Shown: in pieces, positions 58,615 to 64,000 of the stretch
Layout of the letters: each line of letters begins with the position of its first letter
Position numbering within the stretch: the stretch's first letter is position 1
DNA from: Leptofilum sp965223285
Lineage (GTDB): Bacteria; Chloroflexota; Anaerolineae; Promineifilales; Promineifilaceae
Length of the DNA stretch: 64,000 nt
Direction of reading: 5' to 3'
NCBI RefSeq assembly: GCF_965223285.1
Contig: NZ_OZ244997.1
Coordinates: 5,084,001 to 5,148,000, forward strand
Position numbers and translations under genes: made by a program
The notes under the pieces: generated by a model
The model's database searches: none
What the model saw: the letters and a program-made list of their open reading frames with translations, nothing else
Told to the model about the DNA's origin: nothing

Positions 58615-60852
58615 TTACAGGAGCTGGCTGACTAAAAAGCCGAGAATATTCGTGTAGCCGCGCCGCACAAAGTTGGGCCAGCCATCGCCTGGCACCAGCG
58701 GCGGGAACGACGACGCACTTTCTTCGTTAAAGCGATTGTTCATCCCCGTGCCGTCCCACAAAATATCGGCCGTGGGAATGCCCAAATCGCGCACAAACGG
58801 GTCCGCATCATACCCATTGTTTTCATAGATATTGTCGCGCACCCAGTTGCCTTCTGGCAGCGGTCCCACGTCTACCTCGTTGGTGTCAAACGCACCGGTG
58901 CTGGTGAGGCTAAAGACGGCGACGCCCGTGGTTTTGTTGTTGCGGATTTCGTTGTGGTACACCTCGGCATTGTCGGTAGCCAGTAGCAAAATGCCCACGC
59001 CGGAGGGGGCGATGCCAGCAATGGCTCCGGGCGGGGCGAAGTTTTCATGATTGTTGTCTTCCACAATGTTGTCGTAGACGAGCGTGTTGGCGGAGATTTT
59101 GGAGGTGAGTTGGGGCAGCAGCACCACGAAGATGCCCACGGTGTTGTCGTAGGCGTGATTGTTGTAAATTTCGCCGTTAATCGTATTTTCTAGCTCAATG
59201 CCCAGCACGTTGCCGTACACCACGCTGTCGCGCACAATCACATTTTCACATTGTCCAGCATACACGCCCGCATCATCCACGCCCGTGACTTCCACGCGCT
59301 CGATCAAAACATCGGTGCTGCGGACGGGGTAGACGCCGTAGGTGCCCACATTTTCAGCATAAATATCATGGAAATGGACGCCGGTCACTCCTTCTACCAG
59401 AACGCCGTTGTCGGTGTAGTTGCGCACGTCCAAATGGCTGACGGTGAAGTTGTTGCCGGAGGCGATGACTGCTTCGGTCAGTTTGCCCTGGCCGTCAAAA
59501 ACGGGCCACTCGCCCGCATCGTTGGGAATGCCGCGCAGGGTGATGTCGTTGATGTCGATGACGACGCGTTCGTGGTAAAGGCCGTAGGGGATTTCGATTG
59601 TGTCACCGGGACGAGCGCGATCTACGGCCGTTTGCACACTTTCCCCTGCCTGCACCACAATCGTCATCGGTTCCCGGTCGCCCAAATCGATCCCGGTGTT
59701 GTCACCCACATTGTGCGCCGCCACCTCAGCGCGGGCCGGATTGTCGGCAGGTTCGATGACGGGGAGGCCAGAGGGAACGGCCGTTGGCACCGCAGGCAAC
59801 CCACTCTCATCCGTCAGGGCATACAGGAAGGCCACCAAATCGAGCCGCTCCTGATCCGTCAGGTCGAATCCCTGCACAAACACATCCACATTTTCCTGCC
59901 CATGTAGGCGACCGCCGCCATCGGCGTAAAAATCAACCACATCTTCCAATGTTTCCAGTGAACCGTTGTGCATGTACGGGGCCGTCAGGACGATGTTGCG
60001 CAGTGATGGCACTTTGAACGCACCCTCCGCACCATCTTCGGAAACGGCCGCACGCCCCGGATCATTGCTGGGTACACCCACCACGCGGAACGTGTCGTTG
60101 GCAAAGGTGGGCGCCGTATGGCACTCAAAGCAGCGCGTCGCGCCGGAGCGGAACAGAGCCAGGCCGCGCCGCTGGCTGGGGGTTAGGGCGTCCACATTGC
60201 CTGCCGCGTACTCATCAAATGGGCTGTTATTGCTGATGAGCGTGCGCTGGAATGCCGCCAGCGCATTTTCGATATTTTCCAATGTCACGCCATCGGTAAA
60301 GGCGGTGTCGAACATGGACGCGTACTCCCCAATGGCTGCAACTTCCGCCACCAGTGCCGCGGTATCGGTTACACCCATCTCATCTGGGTGGGTGAGGGGA
60401 ATTTCTGATTGGACTTCGAGGGAGTCGAGACGGCCGTCCCAGAACAAGTTTTGCGCATAGCCAACATTCCACAAGCCGGGGGTGTTGCGACTAAGCACAG
60501 TGCCATCTGCACCAATAGCCAGCGGCAGTCCATCGGCAAAGCCCAAATCTGGTTGGTGGCAGGTGGCGCAGGCAATATCGTTGTTTTCTGACAGGACTGG
60601 ATCAAAGAAGAGGAGATAGCCCAGTTCCGCTTTAGCGTCGGTGGTGGGATTTGCGGCCGTTTCATTCAAAGCCGGAAACTCACGCTGCAAACCAGTGTAC
60701 GATGGCTGCACGCTACTGGCCCCCGCACCGTGATCATCGCCAACGTCGGGGTCAGCAAGAGCCGGAATGGCCGAGGCGACCAAAAAGATGATCAACAGCA
60801 CGCCAATTAGCACGCCAAAAATGCGAACGATCCATTTCAGAACAGTGGACAT
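58615..60852 (-). CDS. di-haem peroxidase fused to parallel beta-helix domain
   Basis: 745 residues. N-terminal membrane anchor/signal (about 5-32); a MauG/cytochrome c peroxidase domain (about 60-345) with two CXXCH haem sites, CATCHQPDLGF (about 93) and CFECHTAP (about 239), and SLRNIVLTAPYMHNGSLETLEDVVDFY; then a linker and a right-handed beta-helix (about 400-730) of NosD/pectate-lyase style (repeated DNGVLVEGVTGVHFHDI, NVGTYGVYPVRSTDVLIERVE). The peroxidase reduces H2O2 or oxidises a partner; the helix should bind a carbohydrate or metal. ATG 60852 follows GAGGAGAA. The fused layout is uncommon. A cytochrome c gene lies nearby. Confidence 0.9.
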   Translation of the reverse strand: MSTVLKWIVRIFGVLIGVLLIIFLVASAIPALADPDVGDDHGAGASSVQPSYTGLQREFPALNETAANPTTDAKAELGYLLFFDPVLSENNDIACATCHQPDLGFADGLPLAIGADGTVLSRNTPGLWNVGYAQNLFWDGRLDSLEVQSEIPLTHPDEMGVTDTAALVAEVAAIGEYASMFDTAFTDGVTLENIENALAAFQRTLISNNSPFDEYAAGNVDALTPSQRRGLALFRSGATRCFECHTAPTFANDTFRVVGVPSNDPGRAAVSEDGAEGAFKVPSLRNIVLTAPYMHNGSLETLEDVVDFYADGGGRLHGQENVDVFVQGFDLTDQERLDLVAFLYALTDESGLPAVPTAVPSGLPVIEPADNPARAEVAAHNVGDNTGIDLGDREPMTIVVQAGESVQTAVDRARPGDTIEIPYGLYHERVVIDINDITLRGIPNDAGEWPVFDGQGKLTEAVIASGNNFTVSHLDVRNYTDNGVLVEGVTGVHFHDIYAENVGTYGVYPVRSTDVLIERVEVTGVDDAGVYAGQCENVIVRDSVVYGNVLGIELENTINGEIYNNHAYDNTVGIFVVLLPQLTSKISANTLVYDNIVEDNNHENFAPPGAIAGIAPSGVGILLLATDNAEVYHNEIRNNKTTGVAVFSLTSTGAFDTNEVDVGPLPEGNWVRDNIYENNGYDADPFVRDLGIPTADILWDGTGMNNRFNEESASSFPPLVPGDGWPNFVRRGYTNILGFLVSQLL

Positions 60853-61030
60853 GGGATTCTCCTCTTCAGTTGATAGTTTTAGTTTGCTAGTTGTTAGCGA
60901 ATTGTACCAGCAACTATCCCCTAGCAACCAATGTGTTGCCAATGAACCCCGCGCATACGTAATGGGTGGAGTTAGCTTGCTACATATGTTTGGCGCGTTT
61001 ATTGGGCAGAGTTGTTTTTCTGTTGGGCTC

Positions 61031-61546
61031 TCAGCAGTCGAACACAGACCAGCAGAGGTGGTTCCGCAATCGTTGGTCATCAAGAACGAGCTCGCGAATT
61101 GCCTTCGGAAGCTGGTCGCGCTGCCATTGGCACTCGAGTCGCCCTGCGTTTTCGCCTTCCCCTTCCGGCGCAGCAGCACGCGTGGCCTTGATCGCATAGG
61201 CGGCCGCACCAAGCTCGTGCGCTGCGACGTGTGCGACGGCTGCCGCCTGGCCGGCTGCATACGCAGCATACCGTGCTGATCCGCTCAGGTCGCTGGCCGC
61301 GGCGTTTGCATGAAAAGCTGCTCTGCGAGCCTCGGCCATTGTGATCTTGCCACGTACCCAGGTGCGGGCCTGCTCAATCGCCTGACGTGGTCTCGGGTCA
61401 TCGGGCCGGGCTGACTCAAAGAGATCGAGGATGTGTTCGGCGCACAATGCTGCCCACAGGGCTAGTAGGTGATGATCTGAATCGGTGAGGGTCCCACCCC
61501 GGCGAATCGTGACGAAACGGGGGTCTCGGTTTTTCGGGAGGATCAT
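61031..61546 (-). CDS. Imm5-like putative immunity protein
   Basis: 171 residues, almost all helical and Ala-rich. RDPRFVTIRRGGTLTDSDHHLLALWAALCAEHILDLFE and AAGQAAAVAHVAAHELGAAAYAIKA match the Imm5 immunity family, which protects against polymorphic toxins. No toxin gene lies nearby, so it is an orphan. ATG 61546 is fixed by AAGGAG. It has no ACGGCCGT and a different composition from its neighbours, and it separates two redox genes that look functionally linked, so recent insertion is likely. Confidence 0.8.
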   Translation of the reverse strand: MILPKNRDPRFVTIRRGGTLTDSDHHLLALWAALCAEHILDLFESARPDDPRPRQAIEQARTWVRGKITMAEARRAAFHANAAASDLSGSARYAAYAAGQAAAVAHVAAHELGAAAYAIKATRAAAPEGEGENAGRLECQWQRDQLPKAIRELVLDDQRLRNHLCWSVFDC

Positions 61547-61581
61547 CCTTTGCACTCCTTCAACTTACATCCGCCCAGCAA

Positions 61582-61965
61582 CTATTCAAGTGTTTGCAGA
61601 TAGGCAATGACCGCATCCAGTTCTTCGCCAGTGAGCTGTTTGCTAAGGGAGGCTGGCATCAGGTTTTCGTACCCTTCCACCAAATAGGCTTCTGGCTGCA
61701 TCACGGAGGTGAGCAGGTAGGTGTAGCCGTCTTGCCCTTCCACGCGAGTTTCGGCAAGGCTGGCAATGCCAGCCAGCGATGGGCCAACGATAATCGTGTC
61801 TGGGGAAGTGCTGTGGCACGCGCCACAGTCGCGGGAGAATACTTGCTTGCCCTGTTGTGCCTGCGGGCTGAGCGTCGGCTGTGGTGCGGTTGGCTCTGTC
61901 CCTCCACCACAGGCGGCCAGGAAAAACAGGCCGAAGACGAGGAGTTGTTTGAAGTGATTGAGCAT
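61582..61965 (-). CDS. lipoprotein cytochrome c
   Basis: 127 residues. Lipobox FFLAAC (Cys about 19), a Pro/Thr linker, and one haem site CGACHST (about 48-52) with an axial Met in the NLMPASL segment near the C-terminus, as in class I cytochromes c. Likely an electron donor to the neighbouring di-haem peroxidase (inference from proximity on the same strand, interrupted by the Imm5-like gene). ATG 61965 has a weak ribosome site. Confidence 0.88.
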   Translation of the reverse strand: MLNHFKQLLVFGLFFLAACGGGTEPTAPQPTLSPQAQQGKQVFSRDCGACHSTSPDTIIVGPSLAGIASLAETRVEGQDGYTYLLTSVMQPEAYLVEGYENLMPASLSKQLTGEELDAVIAYLQTLE

Positions 61966-62005
61966 CGGGCGGGAAAAGTAGTTGAAAATCTTTGATGGCT
62001 ATCCT

Positions 62006-62239
62006 TTACGGGCCAAACATGTCCAGAACCGGCGCGTACGAGCAGCGGCAGCCGTCTGGATGGGAACAGCCTTCCAGCGGCAGTTCGGGGGCTTCGTCGA
62101 ACTCGTAAGCACCCTCGGCGGCGCGGCAGGCAGGACAGCAATCCCGGTTGGTCATAATGCGGACTTTGGTAGCGAGCCCATTTTTAATATTTTCTAACGC
62201 CTTTTTTTGTGTAGCGCGTTTGGTTGCTTCTGCGTCCAT
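62006..62239 (-). CDS. small Cys/His-rich protein
   Basis: 77 residues. A helical N-terminus is followed by CCPACRAAEG and LEGCSHPDGCRCSYAPV, a Cys/His pattern suggesting a bound zinc. Similar C-terminal sequences occur in proteins of phage head-morphogenesis (SPP1 gp7) type, but here only the small module is present. ATG 62239 follows GAGGA. Function unknown. Confidence 0.7.
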   Translation of the reverse strand: MDAEATKRATQKKALENIKNGLATKVRIMTNRDCCPACRAAEGAYEFDEAPELPLEGCSHPDGCRCSYAPVLDMFGP

Positions 62240-62344
62240 GAATGTATCCTCAAGCAGTAAGTCAATTTTTATAATTGACCTGCGGAATGGTAATTTATTA
62301 TGCGCTGATTTTACGGGCAAGCGGTGGGGATGGCAAGGGGAAGT

Positions 62345-62381
62345 AAAGAAGTTGAACTTTTGCCAAAAGTTCAACTTCTTT
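62345..62381 (-). terminator. long hairpin after cyclic-nucleotide-binding gene
   Basis: AAAGAAGTTGAACTTTT-GCC-AAAAGTTCAACTTCTTT: a 17-bp perfect stem with a 3-base loop, 8 bases beyond the stop of the minus-strand gene. Confidence 0.75.
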
Positions 62382-62388
62382 GCTTGCA

Positions 62389-64000
62389 CTATGAAATGAG
62401 GGCAGCGGGGGTAGCGCGGCGGCGGGTGGCAATGAGACGGCCGCTTCCAATTTGCTCCACGTAATGCGTCATGCGCTCGCAGGTGGCGACGAGGTCGTCG
62501 AAGGTGGGTTCGTCTAGCAGTAGGAGACGACTTTCCACCACGGCGCGAACGCTGGCATGGTACGGCGTGTCGGCAAAGAGGGCGTATTCGCCAAAATGCT
62601 CGCCCGGCCCCAGCTTGCCAATGATGCGCTCCTTGCCTTCCCCCGTCACAAACACCTCAACCTCCCCTTCGGCAACAATGTATAGATGAGTGCGGGCGGC
62701 ACCCTGCTGCACAAACTGTTCCCCAGCGGCGATGCGGCGCGGCTCTAGACGGGCATCTACCGAGGCAAGCTCTTGCGGACTAAGGCTGCTGAAAAGCGGC
62801 ATTTGCCGCAGCAAACTCCGGGCCTGCGCCCCGGAGCTAACCTGTTGGGCCAGGGTGGTGTCTGCTCGGAGCAAGGGGTCAAAATTGTCTCGGTCAATCA
62901 CCAGCGTAGTGACCGGGGTGAGAGCGCGGTAGGTGAACTGGTAATCGCCGCTGCCAGCCAGGGCAGCATTGCCAAAATACCCCCCCGCTGCCAAAGTTGC
63001 CATCTGAACACCATCGTGAAACACACCGACCTCACCTTCTTCAATGAGATAAAAATGATGTGCCTCCCGTCCGGCGGTGGCGATGGTTTGATTGGCACGC
63101 GTATTCCAGCGGCGCAGCACCTTGAGCAGTTCATCGATGCCATCCTGGTCAAAGCCGGCAAAGATTTCAGCTTGGCGGATGAGTTCGGTGCGCTTGTCGC
63201 GCGCCTGAATGAAGCCCTGCGCTAGCTGCGTGCCCCATTCGGTTTCTGACAAAACATGGCGGGCTAGCGTTTCTGCATCTAGCCAGTCGAGGCTGTCGTA
63301 GGCTGCTTGCCCAGCTTTGCGGGTAAATGGCGTGCCTGCCAGATCGTCGAGGCGATCCACGGCCAGGAGCAAGGTACGTTGGGCATGTTGGCCTAGCTCC
63401 AGAATGGTGGCGTCGGGGTCAAGTGGCCCTAACGCCGCCATCTGGCTTTGGATAGCCGCCAGCCGCCGTTGGCCAAAGATGGCTTCGTAGCTGGTGAAGA
63501 GGGCAAACATAAATTGGTTGAAGCTGCTAATGAGCCGCTGCCGTTCACTAAAGATGCCCGGCTCGCTTGTTTCAGCCATCTCGGCGCGGGCAAATTGGGC
63601 GAGGGTGCCGAGCAGCAAGTAGAGCAGGGCAGCGTAAAGCCAAACGGTGATGAGGGTAAAATCTAGCTGAGGGTAAAGCTGGAGCCAGGGAGTGATGAGG
63701 ATGGCAAGGCTGAAAAGGGCCCAGGGGAGGGCAAAGCGGGAGCGGGCAAAGTTGATAAGCAGTGGCCCCATCAGGGCTAACCCTAGGGTACTGCCTAAAC
63801 AGATTATGGTGGTGGCGAGCCAACGGCCGTTCACAGCCAACACCTCACTCCCCAAAAAGTAGGTCATCCCCGTGTAGGTGCCGATGCCCAGCAAAATGAA
63901 CAGTGCCATCAGCAAACGATCAGTAGCCGCCAAAAAGCTGTGGTTGATGGTGAACCAGGAGACAATGCCCGCCGCAAAGATTGCGCCCGCAGTGGCGATA
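62389..64000 (-). CDS. membrane protein with two cyclic-nucleotide-binding domains, partial
   Basis: At least 536 residues; the frame stays open to the window edge, so the N-terminus is missing. The visible N-terminal part has several membrane helices (about the first 150 residues), followed by a helical linker and two cNMP-binding domains: one with HHFYLIEEGEVGVFHDG and GGYFGNAALAG, the second with HLYIVAEGEVEVF and LGPGEHFGEYALFADTPYHASV. The second has the better phosphate-binding cassette (FGEYAL, with Arg-like position missing). It may be a transporter or channel-like sensor. Followed by a 17-bp hairpin terminator. Confidence 0.85.
   Translation of the reverse strand, partial: IATAGAIFAAGIVSWFTINHSFLAATDRLLMALFILLGIGTYTGMTYFLGSEVLAVNGRWLATTIICLGSTLGLALMGPLLINFARSRFALPWALFSLAILITPWLQLYPQLDFTLITVWLYAALLYLLLGTLAQFARAEMAETSEPGIFSERQRLISSFNQFMFALFTSYEAIFGQRRLAAIQSQMAALGPLDPDATILELGQHAQRTLLLAVDRLDDLAGTPFTRKAGQAAYDSLDWLDAETLARHVLSETEWGTQLAQGFIQARDKRTELIRQAEIFAGFDQDGIDELLKVLRRWNTRANQTIATAGREAHHFYLIEEGEVGVFHDGVQMATLAAGGYFGNAALAGSGDYQFTYRALTPVTTLVIDRDNFDPLLRADTTLAQQVSSGAQARSLLRQMPLFSSLSPQELASVDARLEPRRIAAGEQFVQQGAARTHLYIVAEGEVEVFVTGEGKERIIGKLGPGEHFGEYALFADTPYHASVRAVVESRLLLLDEPTFDDLVATCERMTHYVEQIGSGRLIATRRRATPAALIS

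Noticed and set aside
1..64000. tRNA, rRNA, CRISPR array or replication origin
   Set aside because: I looked for cloverleaf-like GTTCRAATC blocks, rRNA cores, regular repeat arrays and DnaA-box clusters, and saw none convincing.

Overview
This window looks like chromosomal DNA of a free-living bacterium, most plausibly a member of the Chloroflexota (Anaerolineae in the broad sense). That assignment is an inference from protein style: lipoproteins with long Thr-Pro spacers, a Ras-like GTPase beside a coiled-coil membrane protein, many stand-alone acetyltransferases and dispersed biosynthetic genes. No rRNA or tRNA gene was seen. The DNA carries an unusual signature. The 8-bp palindrome ACGGCCGT occurs about 12 times in bases 1-10000 and about 20 times in 10001-20000 by reading, where less than one per 20 kb is expected. 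It is found in genes (all three reading frames) and between genes, much like the HIP1 octamer of cyanobacteria.

Layout. 1-760: 3' part of an IS630-type insertion sequence whose reading frame needs a -1 shift at an A8 run. 842-5932: a four-gene cluster (coiled-coil protein; coiled-coil/membrane/SH3 protein; Ras-like GTPase; hybrid histidine kinase) that looks like one signalling system. 5995-11891: YprB-like nuclease, secreted protein, two CPBP membrane proteases and a propeller lipoprotein. 11981-18727: trpF, a CBS-HEPN-DUF4268 candidate defence protein, hypA-hypB, a Nudix hydrolase, trpB, a coiled-coil protein and arsC. 18707-24132, mostly minus strand: DUF2867, a TetR regulator with two operators, a cyclase-family protein, a YqaA-like protein, DAHP synthase and a nitroreductase. 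24195-25671: an intact-looking IS701-family element with a CTAA target duplication. 25725-30898: RsmF-like methyltransferase, ECF sigma factor with a large FecR-type partner, RidA. 31063-36669: hydrolases, a hydrolase pseudogene, a TIGR01777 protein, a Thr/Pro-rich lipoprotein, an adenosine deaminase-like enzyme and DUF4870.

36729-49062, almost wholly minus strand, is rich in GNAT acetyltransferases: about ten GNAT domains, two APH-type kinase domains, hydrolases and rsgA. A DUF433/DUF5615 toxin-antitoxin-like pair interrupts it. 49139-56232 is a tight minus-strand operon of a RIO-type kinase, three ABC exporters and a small kinase-like ATPase. 56340-56611 holds a complete micro-transcription unit for a 23-residue peptide. 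57228-64000 has a lipoprotein, a di-haem peroxidase fused to a beta-helix, an Imm5-like immunity protein, a lipoprotein cytochrome c, a Cys-rich small protein and a cyclic-nucleotide-binding membrane protein running off the window.

Two repeat phenomena cut across the annotation. First, short tandem repeat blocks (GAGATTG-type and TTACTG-type units) are inserted in frame inside trpF, the RsmF-like gene and two ABC transporter genes, giving recurring QSPIS/LQSP peptides in unrelated proteins. Second, palindromic intergenic repeats (CCACAGAG, CACGGATT and GTAATT families) recur, and the IS701 element has inserted into one of them. The best candidates for undescribed biology are the CBS-HEPN-DUF4268 protein, the GTPase/kinase cluster, the in-frame repeat family, the peptide micro-gene and the GNAT-APH-GNAT-GNAT fusion.
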